Source: Promethearchaeota archaeon Loki_b31 (GTDB lineage Archaea > Asgardarchaeota > Lokiarchaeia > Sigyniarchaeales > SOKP01). Taken from it: 64,000 bases of DNA. Positions 35,055 through 44,768 of the stretch are shown in pieces (position 1 is the stretch's first letter; each line of letters opens with the position of its first letter). Position numbers and translations under genes: made by a program. The notes under the pieces were generated by a model. It was not told the DNA's origin. It ran no database searches and was given only the letters and a program-made list of their open reading frames with translations. The stretch lies in assembly GCA_005222975.1 (NCBI GenBank), contig NJBI01000009.1, positions 20,449 through 84,448 of the forward strand, in the 5' to 3' direction.

Positions 35055-36743
35055 TTATGGGGCGTCCCAGCCTCCATTTACTCTAGCATTATCGATATCT
35101 GCTTGAATACGCTCTCTTAAAGTCACATAATCTGTTTTTGCTACACGATTTAAAGGAAATTCGTCTAGAAAAACAACCAGTGAAGGTCTTTTAAACGCAG
35201 CCATTCCTTTGCAATGTTCCATAACATTTTTTTCTGTTAACTTTTCTCCTTCCTTCAATTTGATGTATGCAACGATACCTTCTGAAAAAACTTCATGTTT
35301 TGCTCCTACAACGCCAACAAACTCAACTTGTGGTAATTCTCCGATAAAAACCTCTACTTCAGGTGGGAAAACTTGATATCCTTTTGGTTTAATAAGAAAT
35401 TTCCTCCGACCTGCTAGATGGAGCCAATTATTATTACCTTTAAACCCCATATCTCCTGTGTATAATATTCCATCGACAGAAATGGTATTTCGAGTAGCTT
35501 CTTCATTGTTAAAATATCCCACAAATAATTGTGGTCCAGAATAACAAATCTCTCCAATTTCACCATTAGCCAATTCTTCTCCTGCTGTTCTATCTTCTTT
35601 CATTTGACTTCGAATTGTAAGAGGTGTTATGGGATAATCGTGTCCTAAGCTTTCTAAAATATCGTCAACTGTACCATCTAAAGGAGTATAACTGCAAAAA
35701 CCAGAGACTTCGGTTAAACCTAAACCAGATCCAAATTTAGGTGCCATACTCGAGAGTTTCTCTAGAAATGGACGGTCAACTGACTGTCCTCCATAAATAG
35801 CATATTTTAACGAACTTAGATCGTAGTTATTATAATTTGGTAATCGCCATTCCATAACGAACAATGCAGGTATTTGACCAAAAATCGTGACTTTATATTT
35901 TTGAATGGCGTCCAGAGTATTTGTGGGATTAAAGATATGTAAAACAACACATGTACCTCCTTTAAACAAAGTCGTCATAAGTTGCTCGGTAGTTCCGCCT
36001 ACATGAGAGGGTGGAAGGTTAACAAGCATGAGATCATCATCTTCTACATGAATCCCTTTGGCTAAGCACAAATTTTGGCAAGTAATACCTATATTTGTTA
36101 TCATTGCTGGTTTTGGAAATCCCGTGCTTCCAGTTGTAAAAATTATTAAAATAGGATCTTTTTCGTCAACTTTAGAACATTCTTCCAAAAAATCCTTCAT
36201 AGTATCTGGATTTTTAATGGCTTCTAAATATTCATTTTTTGCTTCCTCCGCAATTTGAAAAGCAGGAATAATTCCATTCCGATACTTATCTTCTGGGGTG
36301 CTAAACTGCACGACATATTTCAACCATGTAACTTCTTTTTTAATAGCTGCTCCAATCATTCCAAAATTTGCCGCTGATGTTTTTCCTAAATGGCAATACA
36401 TTTTTGCTTTCTCTTTTAACAATTCCAAACTTCTCATGATTTCTGCTGGCTTTAAGCGTAGGTCTAAAGGAGTCCACATTACCCCAAGCTTAGCGCAAGC
36501 GTAACCTAATACAATATGTTCATAGAGAAAAGGTAAAGATGTTACGAGTATATTTCCTTTTCTAAATCCCATATTGTATAGTTTTAACGCCATAGCCATG
36601 ATATTACCATTAAATTCTTTGTAAGTAACTTGTTTTTCAGTATTATATATAATTAAAGCTATTTTATCTGGAGTTTCTTTCGCCCATTTTTCGATAACTC
36701 CGCAAATAGTGTGAGGATATTTATCAAATTCTTCCCAAGACAT
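35055..36743 (-). CDS. AMP-dependent acyl-CoA synthetase
   Basis: A 562-residue adenylate-forming enzyme that would activate a carboxylic acid with ATP and CoA. Motifs: the P-loop IFTTGSTGFPKPAMIT, the A5-like GSGLGLTEVSGFC, the A8-like YTGDMGFKGNNNWLHLAGRRKFLIKPKGYQVFPPEVE, and the catalytic Lys in NRVAKTDYV near the C-terminus. Chain-length preference cannot be read. It belongs to the acyl-CoA cluster with the crotonase gene 147 bases upstream on the same strand, with which it may share a message. Confidence 0.9.
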   Translation of the reverse strand: MSWEEFDKYPHTICGVIEKWAKETPDKIALIIYNTEKQVTYKEFNGNIMAMALKLYNMGFRKGNILVTSLPFLYEHIVLGYACAKLGVMWTPLDLRLKPAEIMRSLELLKEKAKMYCHLGKTSAANFGMIGAAIKKEVTWLKYVVQFSTPEDKYRNGIIPAFQIAEEAKNEYLEAIKNPDTMKDFLEECSKVDEKDPILIIFTTGSTGFPKPAMITNIGITCQNLCLAKGIHVEDDDLMLVNLPPSHVGGTTEQLMTTLFKGGTCVVLHIFNPTNTLDAIQKYKVTIFGQIPALFVMEWRLPNYNNYDLSSLKYAIYGGQSVDRPFLEKLSSMAPKFGSGLGLTEVSGFCSYTPLDGTVDDILESLGHDYPITPLTIRSQMKEDRTAGEELANGEIGEICYSGPQLFVGYFNNEEATRNTISVDGILYTGDMGFKGNNNWLHLAGRRKFLIKPKGYQVFPPEVEVFIGELPQVEFVGVVGAKHEVFSEGIVAYIKLKEGEKLTEKNVMEHCKGMAAFKRPSLVVFLDEFPLNRVAKTDYVTLRERIQADIDNARVNGGWDAP

Positions 36744-36890
36744 TTTTTATCCTTTCTCATTTATATTTCAAAATATAATAATATAATTTTAGTTCATTAT
36801 TGCTATAAAATTATTCTATTATTGCGAATAAAATTTGGCATACAATACAAAAAGAAAGCTTTTTAGGTTAAATAGGAAGCATTATTTCGC

Positions 36891-37667
36891 CTATTCAAAT
36901 TTCTTTCGCAAATCTAAGATAAATTTTTTTTTATCTTCGTGTTCATACCATCCAGAAGCAATTTTTTCTATTTCATATGCATCCTTATAAGATTTATCAA
37001 GGAAATGATTGCTGCATAGTTTAATCGCGTTCAATACAGTTTGATTTTTTGAAAAGAGAAAACTCGCTTTTTTCATAGATTCTTCGATTAATTCCTCTCT
37101 ACTACCTACAATCTCATCAATTAACCCGATTTCTAAAGCTTTTTCCGCGCTTACTTTTTCACCAAACATAAGCATCTTTTTCGTCCATGGAATCCCTATA
37201 ATTTTTGAAAATAGAACTACACAACCAGTGCCAGGGAAGATTCCAGAGCGTATTTCTGGCATTTGAAAAAAACTATCTTTAACGGCGATTCGATAATCGC
37301 AACATATTGTGAACACAACACCTTCGCCCATCGTTCTACCATTTATAGCACAAATAACCGGTTTTCCGTTAAATAACAATTTACAAATATCTGCAGCAGT
37401 AACTTCGAGATCTCTAACAGCTGCATTATTGCTACCATCAATAGCATCTAAATCCATTCCTGTACTGAACGAATAGCCGCTGTTTGTTAAAATTAAACCT
37501 CTAATTTTATCGTTGTTTTGGCAGTATTCAATCGCTTTTTTTAAATATCTTAATTGATCAATAGTAAAAGCATTCGACCGATGAACTCTATTGAGTGTAA
37601 TCGTGCCAAATCTTTTTTTTACAGAAAACTCAATATACTCTCCAAAATCTAAATTATTAATAGACAT
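36891..37667 (-). CDS. Enoyl-CoA hydratase/isomerase (crotonase fold)
   Basis: A 258-residue crotonase-fold protein. The oxyanion hole segments are SFSTGMDLDAI and NGRTMGEGVVFTICCDYRIA; the Glu of MPEIRSGIFPGTG matches the second catalytic Glu of enoyl-CoA hydratase, while the first (in GGGCE of the rat enzyme) is replaced by Val. One catalytic Glu is typical of isomerases rather than hydratases, so an enoyl-CoA isomerase or other crotonase reaction is likely. It is divergent from the 3-hydroxyacyl-CoA dehydrogenase gene with a 90-base shared promoter region. Confidence 0.85.
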   Translation of the reverse strand: MSINNLDFGEYIEFSVKKRFGTITLNRVHRSNAFTIDQLRYLKKAIEYCQNNDKIRGLILTNSGYSFSTGMDLDAIDGSNNAAVRDLEVTAADICKLLFNGKPVICAINGRTMGEGVVFTICCDYRIAVKDSFFQMPEIRSGIFPGTGCVVLFSKIIGIPWTKKMLMFGEKVSAEKALEIGLIDEIVGSREELIEESMKKASFLFSKNQTVLNAIKLCSNHFLDKSYKDAYEIEKIASGWYEHEDKKKFILDLRKKFE

Positions 37668-37758
37668 AAATAAAATTTATTTTCTTTCAATAAAAAGTAA
37701 TTATTATTAAAAATCCCTTCTAACTAATAATAAGAATAATTTTAAATAGCTGAAGAAA

Positions 37759-38700
37759 ATGGAACTTGATAAAATAAAGCGCATATTGGTTGTAGGTGCT
37801 GGCACGATGGGACACGCCATTGCACAAGTCTATGCTACTGCCGGGTTTGAAGTAGATCTTGTAGATTTAAATCAAGAGGTTCTTGATAATGCCATAAATA
37901 AGATTAAATCAAACCTTTCTTTGTTGGTAGAGTATAAGCATGTAAAAAGTGGTGAAATTTCAAATATTTTGAATCGTATCCATCCATCTACCGATTTAAA
38001 AGTTGCTGCCCAAAATTGCGATTTAGTTTTAGAAGCAGTTTCTGAAGATCGTAACATAAAGCGAGATGTTTTTTCTCAATTAAATGAATTCTGTTCTGAA
38101 GATATTATTTTAGCAAGCAATACTTCTGAATTAAATATATTCAATGTCGCAAAAGTTAAAAATCCGAAACGCTTGGTAATCCACCATTGGTTTCATCCAC
38201 CATACATTATTCCTTTAGTTGAAATAGTAGCTGGGCGTAAAACTTCTTCTGAAGTCATTGATATTTCGTTTAAATTATTAGAAAAAATTGGCAAAAAACC
38301 TTTAATCTTGAAAAAGTTCACGAATGCTTTTATTGTCAATAAAATCCAGCAAGCAATTAATTCTGCGGTCTTTGCTCTTTTAATACAAGGCATAGCTTCT
38401 CCAGAAGAAATTGACATGGCGATTAAGAACAGTGTAGGTATACGTCTGCCGTTTGCCGGAGTAGCACAAAATCTTGATTTTGTAGGACTCGATGTTGTAT
38501 ATGATATTATCAAGAATATGGGCATGGATCTCGCGCTACTTAAAAATAAAGTGAAGAATGGGCAATTAGGGGCTAAAACATCAAAAGGTTTTTACGATTA
38601 CCAAGGTCGAACTGAAGAAGAAATCCTTACTAAGAGGGATAAACTTTACTTACAAATGCTCGATTTTCTTAAACAAATGAACGCATTTAAACCAATTTAA
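37759..38700 (+). CDS. 3-hydroxyacyl-CoA dehydrogenase
   Basis: A 313-residue NAD-dependent dehydrogenase. The dinucleotide-binding motif VVGAGTMGHAIAQVYATAGFEVDLVD is at the N-terminus, followed by DLVLEAVSEDRNIKRDVF, ASNTSELNIF and the catalytic His in HHWFHPPYIIPLVEIVAG. The PP-x-x-IPLVE form is closer to the carnitine/hydroxybutyryl-CoA type than to the trifunctional enzyme. The C-terminal domain ends with the usual G-x-KTSKGFYDYQGR. It would oxidise a 3-hydroxyacyl-CoA in beta-oxidation or act in reverse in synthesis. Single gene, no strong ribosome-binding site. Confidence 0.9.
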   Translation: MELDKIKRILVVGAGTMGHAIAQVYATAGFEVDLVDLNQEVLDNAINKIKSNLSLLVEYKHVKSGEISNILNRIHPSTDLKVAAQNCDLVLEAVSEDRNIKRDVFSQLNEFCSEDIILASNTSELNIFNVAKVKNPKRLVIHHWFHPPYIIPLVEIVAGRKTSSEVIDISFKLLEKIGKKPLILKKFTNAFIVNKIQQAINSAVFALLIQGIASPEEIDMAIKNSVGIRLPFAGVAQNLDFVGLDVVYDIIKNMGMDLALLKNKVKNGQLGAKTSKGFYDYQGRTEEEILTKRDKLYLQMLDFLKQMNAFKPI

Positions 38701-38771
38701 AGAAAAACATTTAATTCAATAATTTTCATTTAATAATAAAATTATAATATTGAAACTGTAATGAAATTAAA

Positions 38772-40889
38772 ATGCCCAAAACACTAGATGCTTTTATCGA
38801 GGATAAAAATATCAATTTAATTAGAAAAAGGGATTTAAAAAGATCTTCAAATCTGAAAAAGGAATTTAATGAAATCAATCAACACCTTTATGCGAAATTA
38901 AAACACACGGAAACTGATACAAGAGCTCGTTCAAATGAAATTTTAAAACTTATTTTATGTAAATTAGTTGATGAAATAAGTAATTCTTTACCTGATTCTA
39001 TCATGTCGTTTAGCATTAAACAGGGTGAAACAGAAAAAAAATTATTCGATCGGCTTCAGAATTTCTTTAAGGAGAATCTAAAAGATAAATATAAGAATCT
39101 CATTGATGAAAATGAAAAAATCAATTTAAACAAAGAGTTGGTATTTTTAATTGTTGAAAAATTACAAAGAATATCTCTTCTTGAATCTTCTAAAGATGTT
39201 TTGGCTGATACTTTTGAGATCTTTGTAAGTAGATTATTAAAAGAAGAAGGAGGGCAATTCTTTACTCCCACGAGTATAATTAAATTTATGGTGCGCTATT
39301 TAAATCCCGAGACGGATTCTAAGATTATAGATCCTGCGTGTGGGCATGGTGGTTTTCTATTAGAATGCAAAGACCTCTTATGGTCAAAAATTGAACAGAA
39401 ATACGGAGCTCAAATAGATATTTTTAAAAAAAAGAAAATCGAAGTTATATCCAATCTCTATGGGATTGATAAGGATTCATATCTAGCAAAAATCTGTAAT
39501 TTATACTTAGATATAATAAGTCAGGGTAAATCTAATATATTTTGCGATAATTCTCTGGATCCTAATAACTATAGTAAAGAATCTTCAGATGCAATAAAAA
39601 ATAACCATTTCGATTTTGTGGTTACTAACCCCCCTTTTGGCGCAAAAATACCCATTGATAATAAGGAAATTTTAAAAAAGTATGCTTTAGCACATAAGTG
39701 GGACTACAAAGATAATATATGGGTTAAACAAAATAAGTTAGTTAAAAAACAACCACCTCAGATTCTATTTATAGAAAGATGTGTACAACTATTAAAAGAC
39801 AGTGGAAAATTAGGAATTGTTTTACCTGAAGGTCTTTTTGGAAATCCTTCAAATAGATATATCTGGGAGTATTTACGGAGTAAAGGTAAGATAGTAGGAA
39901 TTATTAGTTTAGATCAGAACACATTTCAGCCTTACACATGTAATAAGACAAGTATTCTTTTCTTTCAAAAATTAAAAGAAATCCCCAAGAACTATAAAAT
40001 TGATTTTGGAATTGTTGACAATGTTGGCCACGATAAAGACGGAAAAGTTTTGTATAAATTAAATAAGGATGGAAGTATAAAATATGATCAGTATAAAAAA
40101 CCGATTGTCAATAATGAATTAATTAATTTACACCTTAAAATTAATGAAAGTGCTGAATTCAGCTACTTAGAAAACCAAAAAGTTTTCAAATTAAGTTTAA
40201 ATCAGATAAAAAACAATATTTTCATACCTAACTATTACACAGGCGTAGAAAAAACTCTAAAATCTTTAGAAAATAATAAGGACTTTCAATTAGTATCTAT
40301 AGGTGATTTAGTTAAAAAAGGAATAATCTACACAAAAAATAAAGGGTACTTACCAAGAGGAGACGAAATTGGCTCACACGTTTATGGTTTAGGAGATATT
40401 CCGTTTATCCGTACTAGCGAAATTAATAAATGGGAAGTCGATCTAAATTCACATAAAAAAACTTCCAACGAAGTATACGACCAATTTAAAGACAAACAGA
40501 ATATCAAAATTGGAGACATTCTGTTAGTAAAGGATGGCGGGCCAAATCTAATTGGAAATACAGCATTTATTACTGAGTTAGATACAAGAATTATTATCCA
40601 GAGTCATATATTTCAGATAAAAACTCTTAAAAATAACGATTATATTGATTCGCACCTTTTATTATACCTTCTAAATCTTGACATTGTTCAAAAGCAAATA
40701 AAAGCAATAACCTTCGTTCAAGGCACTATTGCTACAATTGGTAATAGAATAATGGATGTAATTTTACCAATTCCATCTGAGATTAATAAAAGAAAAGTAA
40801 TTTCAAAATATATTAAAGAAATTATTGATAATAAAACAGAAATAAGAAAGAAAATAAATAAACTCTCTATTAACTATTTCAGTGATTAA
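38772..40889 (+). CDS. Solitary N6-adenine DNA methylase with fused specificity domain
   Basis: A 705-residue protein joining a type I-like methylase (HsdM) to a target-recognition domain (HsdS). Residues 1-140 are a helical N-terminal domain; GGQFFTPTSIIKFMV begins the methylase; motif I is DPACGHGG (187-194) and the catalytic NPPF is at 286-289. Residues about 490-700 (LVSIGDLVKKGIIYTK ... IGDILLVKDGGPNLIG ... VQGTIATIGNRIMDVILPIPS) look like an HsdS half. No restriction (HsdR) or BREX/DISARM gene is in the window, so it is an orphan methylase or a relic. It splits the acyl-CoA genes, a hint of transfer. Confidence 0.88.
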   Translation: MPKTLDAFIEDKNINLIRKRDLKRSSNLKKEFNEINQHLYAKLKHTETDTRARSNEILKLILCKLVDEISNSLPDSIMSFSIKQGETEKKLFDRLQNFFKENLKDKYKNLIDENEKINLNKELVFLIVEKLQRISLLESSKDVLADTFEIFVSRLLKEEGGQFFTPTSIIKFMVRYLNPETDSKIIDPACGHGGFLLECKDLLWSKIEQKYGAQIDIFKKKKIEVISNLYGIDKDSYLAKICNLYLDIISQGKSNIFCDNSLDPNNYSKESSDAIKNNHFDFVVTNPPFGAKIPIDNKEILKKYALAHKWDYKDNIWVKQNKLVKKQPPQILFIERCVQLLKDSGKLGIVLPEGLFGNPSNRYIWEYLRSKGKIVGIISLDQNTFQPYTCNKTSILFFQKLKEIPKNYKIDFGIVDNVGHDKDGKVLYKLNKDGSIKYDQYKKPIVNNELINLHLKINESAEFSYLENQKVFKLSLNQIKNNIFIPNYYTGVEKTLKSLENNKDFQLVSIGDLVKKGIIYTKNKGYLPRGDEIGSHVYGLGDIPFIRTSEINKWEVDLNSHKKTSNEVYDQFKDKQNIKIGDILLVKDGGPNLIGNTAFITELDTRIIIQSHIFQIKTLKNNDYIDSHLLLYLLNLDIVQKQIKAITFVQGTIATIGNRIMDVILPIPSEINKRKVISKYIKEIIDNKTEIRKKINKLSINYFSD
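40882..40886 (+). promoter_or_regulatory. Shine-Dalgarno GTGAT inside the methylase stop region
   Basis: GTGAT overlaps the last codons of the methylase and stands four bases before the ATG at 40891. It makes the ATG the likely start of the acetyltransferase and links translation of the two genes. Confidence 0.6.
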
Positions 40890-40890
40890 G

Positions 40891-41334
40891 ATGAAGATAG
40901 AACTTTTTACTATGCGATACTACCACGATATTATTAATCTATGGAAAAGATCGGGAATAGAAGTAAGCTCATCAGACACCCAAGACGAGATAGCTAAGAT
41001 ACTAAAGCGAAATCCCGATCTATTTCTAATCGGTAAGGAAGGTGAAAATGTTGTAGCAGTAGGAATAGGTGCTTTTGATGGAAGAAGAGGTTATGTGCAT
41101 CATCTTGCTATAGATCCAGATTATCAAAAAAAAAAGTACGGCAAAATGATGATGGACGATTTAATAGAAAGATTTCGCAAAAAAAAAGTACACAAAGTTC
41201 ACTTATTTATCGAGAAACATAATGAAGAAGTAGTAGATTTTTATAAGAAATTAGGATGGGATATTAGAGACGATTTAATTATGATGAGCTTTGTCCCGGA
41301 TAAAAGTTTGTATAAAAGAGACGTTGAAATTTAA
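40891..41334 (+). CDS. GNAT-family N-acetyltransferase
   Basis: A 147-residue single-domain GNAT protein. The acetyl-CoA site is seen in VHHLAIDPDYQKKKYGKMMMDDLIERF, followed by HLFIEKHNEEVVDFYKKLGWDIRDDLIMMSF, the standard C-terminal strands. The family transfers acetyl groups to small amines or protein N-termini; the substrate is unknown. It begins one base after the methylase TAA and is translated from GTGAT, so it is co-transcribed with the methylase, an unusual partnership. Confidence 0.85.
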   Translation: MKIELFTMRYYHDIINLWKRSGIEVSSSDTQDEIAKILKRNPDLFLIGKEGENVVAVGIGAFDGRRGYVHHLAIDPDYQKKKYGKMMMDDLIERFRKKKVHKVHLFIEKHNEEVVDFYKKLGWDIRDDLIMMSFVPDKSLYKRDVEI

Positions 41335-41431
41335 ATATCCTATTTTTAACTATCATCATACTTTTTTTTAGTTTATATTAAAATTTTATATATTATTGGA
41401 AGAATATAATCATACTTACAACTATTCAATT

Positions 41432-41437
41432 GTGATC
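41432..41437 (+). promoter_or_regulatory. Shine-Dalgarno GTGATC before the acyl-CoA synthetase
   Basis: Six bases complementary to the GATCAC of archaeal 16S rRNA, four bases before the ATG at 41442. Confidence 0.65.
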
Positions 41438-41441
41438 AAAA

Positions 41442-43214
41442 ATGAGTGACGAAATTAACGAATATTGGATGCAAAATTGGCCTGAGGAAACCCCTAGACA
41501 TGTTGAGTATGATGACATTTCTTTAGGTCAAATGTTAAGAAACACAACAGAAACTTACCCCGAAAGTGAAGTTATTTACTTTGAAGGGTTTAGGATGAAA
41601 TATAAGGAATTAGATGTTTTCGTAGATCAGTTTGCTACAGCTCTATACTATATGGGAATAAAAAAAGGCGATGTTGTTCTTATAAATTTGCCAAATACAC
41701 CTCAATTTGTAATTGCTTACTTTGCTCTTGTAAGAATTGGGGCTATAGCTAACCCGATTATTCCATTAAATAGATTCTCAGAGATTGTACATCAAGCGAA
41801 CGACTCTAAAGGTAAAATGATGATTATTTTAGATGTTCTATATGAAGAGCATCTACACGGTAAGGATTTAAGTAAGATGCCTACTTTAAAGGACATCATT
41901 CTAACAGGTGTTGCAGAATATCTGCCAAAAATCAAGGCAAAATTAGGAACAGCTTTAGGTAAGGTTCCTAGAATGAAAAAGTGGCCCACTAAAGTTGGAG
42001 ATGTAAATTTTCATAAATTTCAAGATGTTTTACAAAATGGGCTTCCGATTAATTTACCGGATGTGAAAATAAATCCTAAAGAAGATGTTTCTACGCTAAT
42101 TTATACGGGTGGGACAACTGGTTTACCTAAAGGTTGTATGATGTCTCATTCGAATTTTGTTGTAAACGCTCAGCAAGGGAACACTTGGGTTCAAACCCAA
42201 TTGCCGGAGATACAAGATGTTATGGGTAAAGGGGGAATGTTTGTAGTTTTACCTTTAGCACACGAATTTGCATTATCAATAGCTATGAATATTGGCATTT
42301 CAAATGGTTATAAATTAATACTATTTATTAAGCCTCCAGAAAAGCTTTCAAAAATATTAGACCTTATTCAGAAAGAAGGAGCAACTTTTGGACCCGGCGT
42401 ACCCACATTATGGAATAAAATTAGCCAAGACCCTGACTCTAAAAAGTACAAAAATAAGCTTCCAACGCTTGTAGCCTGTTTGAGTGGGGCTGCTCCTCTT
42501 CCTTTAGAAGTTAAACAGGAATTTGAGGATTTAACGGGATCTTTAATAATCGAGGGCTTTGGTATGAGCGAGACGAGTCCTATTTTAACAGTAACACCCT
42601 TCCATAAATATAAAGAAAACACAGTTGGGTTTCCCGTTTCAGATACATTAATAAAAATTGTGGATGCTGAGGATGGTATCAAAATCCTACCTCAATGCCA
42701 AAACGAAAGCTGCGAAAATTGTGGCGTCGATGAGTCACAATATATTGGAGAAATTTGCGGTTCTGGGCCTCAAGTTTTTATGGGTTATTTAAATAGACCT
42801 GAAGCGACTGAATATGCGCTAAGAAAAGACTCTAAGGGAAGAACATGGTATTACACCGCCGATATCGGATGTATTGATAAGGATGGTTATTTACGCATCA
42901 AAGATCGAAAAAGAGATATGATCAAATACAAGGGACACTCAGTATTTCCAAGAGAAGTAGAGGATTTATTATACCAACTCGAATATATTAACGAAGTTGG
43001 CGTTATAGGCGTTCCAGATCCAGAAGTTGGAGAAAATATTAAAGCGTATATATCCTTAAAACCAGAATTTCAAGGTAAAGTTACTGAGGAAGATATTACG
43101 AAATGGGCTAAAGAAAATATTTCTGCTTTCAAATACCCTCGAATAATTGAAATCATACCAGAGTTGCCAAAATCCGTAGTGGGTAAAATTTTGAGAAGAG
43201 AACTTCGAGAATAA
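41442..43214 (+). CDS. Long-chain acyl-CoA synthetase with Cys-rich insert
   Basis: A 590-residue AMP-forming fatty acid-CoA ligase. The P-loop is LIYTGGTTGLPKGCMMSHSNF, the A5 motif IIEGFGMSETSPI, the A8 hinge YYTADIGCIDKDGYLRIKDRKRDMIKYKG, and the catalytic Lys is in PKSVVGKILRREL at the C-terminus. Between A5 and the hinge, around residues 418-440, an insert holds four cysteines (C-x4-C-x2-C-x12-C; CQNESCENCG, then EICGSG), absent from ordinary ligases and from the two other synthetases here. It could bind zinc or be a redox switch. It is followed by convergent ferredoxin and flavoprotein genes. Confidence 0.92.
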   Translation: MSDEINEYWMQNWPEETPRHVEYDDISLGQMLRNTTETYPESEVIYFEGFRMKYKELDVFVDQFATALYYMGIKKGDVVLINLPNTPQFVIAYFALVRIGAIANPIIPLNRFSEIVHQANDSKGKMMIILDVLYEEHLHGKDLSKMPTLKDIILTGVAEYLPKIKAKLGTALGKVPRMKKWPTKVGDVNFHKFQDVLQNGLPINLPDVKINPKEDVSTLIYTGGTTGLPKGCMMSHSNFVVNAQQGNTWVQTQLPEIQDVMGKGGMFVVLPLAHEFALSIAMNIGISNGYKLILFIKPPEKLSKILDLIQKEGATFGPGVPTLWNKISQDPDSKKYKNKLPTLVACLSGAAPLPLEVKQEFEDLTGSLIIEGFGMSETSPILTVTPFHKYKENTVGFPVSDTLIKIVDAEDGIKILPQCQNESCENCGVDESQYIGEICGSGPQVFMGYLNRPEATEYALRKDSKGRTWYYTADIGCIDKDGYLRIKDRKRDMIKYKGHSVFPREVEDLLYQLEYINEVGVIGVPDPEVGENIKAYISLKPEFQGKVTEEDITKWAKENISAFKYPRIIEIIPELPKSVVGKILRRELRE

Positions 43215-43287
43215 TTAAAAAAACATATTTTATTCCTTTTTTTTTTGTTAATATTAAATAAAAAAAAATTATTATTGTAATAGACTT

Positions 43288-43545
43288 TTACTGGATATTG
43301 CGAAATGGAACTAATCTAATTGCTTTATTAGGACATCTATGGTAACATACAGAACAACCCCCACAATAAGATTCAGTTATAATTGTTATAGCTTTTCCCT
43401 CGTCGTTAAATTTTCTAATATTGAGTGGACAATATATTACGCAAGTTCCACATGATTTACACTTAGATAATTCTGTTATCGCTTTATACGATAATTTGGA
43501 TAATTCTCTGATTTTTTTTTGTAATTTAGGTAAGGCTGTTTTCAT
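43288..43545 (-). CDS. 2[4Fe-4S] ferredoxin
   Basis: An 85-residue ferredoxin with two complete cluster motifs: Cys29-x2-Cys32-x2-Cys35-x3-Cys39-Pro and Cys61-x2-Cys64-x2-Cys67-x3-Cys71-Pro. A basic 28-residue N-terminal helix precedes them. It would pass electrons to or from nearby oxidoreductases, the flavoprotein upstream (70 bases away on the same strand) being the closest candidate. Confidence 0.9.
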   Translation of the reverse strand: MKTALPKLQKKIRELSKLSYKAITELSKCKSCGTCVIYCPLNIRKFNDEGKAITIITESYCGGCSVCYHRCPNKAIRLVPFRNIQ

Positions 43546-43615
43546 TATTTAAAAAAATAAATTATTATTCAAAAAGAGTTTGAAAAAAAAAATTGTGGAT
43601 TTTTTCACGAATTTT

Positions 43616-44638
43616 TTAAGAGATATTAGCACATAATTTCTTTAATATTTTTTCTGCTCCGTTTGAAAAACTGGTAATGATATCCCCAACATCCATTATC
43701 GAGTCAATAAGACCACATGTTTGCCCCACTGGAATAGCTCCATTATCTACTTCTCCTTGAGTGTATACGATTTCGTAATGATGAAGATCTTCCATAAATC
43801 CATCCAGATCGTACGATAATTCTTGAGAAATTTTTTCTTCTTTTGTCATGAGCGCTCCATGTTCTAAGCAGTATTTATTTTTCAATAATCTTATTGGTCC
43901 AAACCCACCGGTAGTAAGCATTGTATCTCGAGCTGTCGCAGGTGGAATTAATGCTTTATAATTAGGATGGAATTCGCTTTCACTAGAAGCTATAAATCGT
44001 GTCCCCATAGCAACAGCATCAGCCCCCATAGCTAATCCCGCAGCTACCCCTTCTGGACTTGCAATACCCCCACAAGCAATTAATGGTTTTTCGGGGTATT
44101 TTTTGGCAACCTGTGTAACCAGAACTAATGTAGTAATCCCTTCATAACTTTGATGACCGCCCCCTTCCGTACCCGTAGCAACAACACCATCGCATCCTGC
44201 AGCATATACTTTATCAACTAGCCATAAAGCTGGAGCGACGTGATAGTGCATGATATGAGGTGCCTTTTGTTTTAATATCTTACTAGCATTTCGTGGACCT
44301 CCTGCACTTGTTAGCAAATAGATTAACTGTTCGCGAATTTTTGGATTTGTATTACTCAATTGAGCAATTTTTCTTAACATAATCTTATGATCCGTCTGAA
44401 TGCGAGCAGTTCTAATATTAACGCCGAATGGTTTATCTGTATGTTCAATTACATAATCTAACTGCTTCATCATATCTTTTATAGAATTTTTTCCTTGTAA
44501 AGTTGCATGACTTACAACTCCAAGTCCCCCCGCCTCAGAAACAGCGATAGATAATTCAGTCGTGTAGAATGGACCCATCGGAGCGCTAAATATTGGATAT
44601 TTTATCCCAAATGATTCTGTTATTTTAGTTTTAATCAT
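43616..44638 (-). CDS. Nitronate monooxygenase / FabK-like FMN oxidoreductase (paralogue)
   Basis: A 340-residue FMN TIM-barrel protein closely related to the one at 29237-30262: both have KYPIFSAPMGPFYTTELSIAVSEAGGLG-like starts, GCDGVVATGTEGGGHQSYEG and ACGGIASPEGVAAGLAMGADAVAMGTRF. I start at the ATG at 44638 (MIKTKITESFG), which aligns with the paralogue; an upstream ATG at 44692 would add 18 residues. With the ferredoxin 70 bases downstream on the same strand it may form a ferredoxin-linked enoyl reductase or similar; this is inference. Confidence 0.88.
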   Translation of the reverse strand: MIKTKITESFGIKYPIFSAPMGPFYTTELSIAVSEAGGLGVVSHATLQGKNSIKDMMKQLDYVIEHTDKPFGVNIRTARIQTDHKIMLRKIAQLSNTNPKIREQLIYLLTSAGGPRNASKILKQKAPHIMHYHVAPALWLVDKVYAAGCDGVVATGTEGGGHQSYEGITTLVLVTQVAKKYPEKPLIACGGIASPEGVAAGLAMGADAVAMGTRFIASSESEFHPNYKALIPPATARDTMLTTGGFGPIRLLKNKYCLEHGALMTKEEKISQELSYDLDGFMEDLHHYEIVYTQGEVDNGAIPVGQTCGLIDSIMDVGDIITSFSNGAEKILKKLCANIS

Positions 44639-44768
44639 ATTTGATTTATTCCTATTTTTAAAATTATGATAGTTAATAATACTTTTTTGCAATTAAAAAA
44701 GATATTCTTCTTAAGTTTAAATAAAAAAAAGATGCTTGAATCTGAACATTAACAGGGGTTTATTAAAA

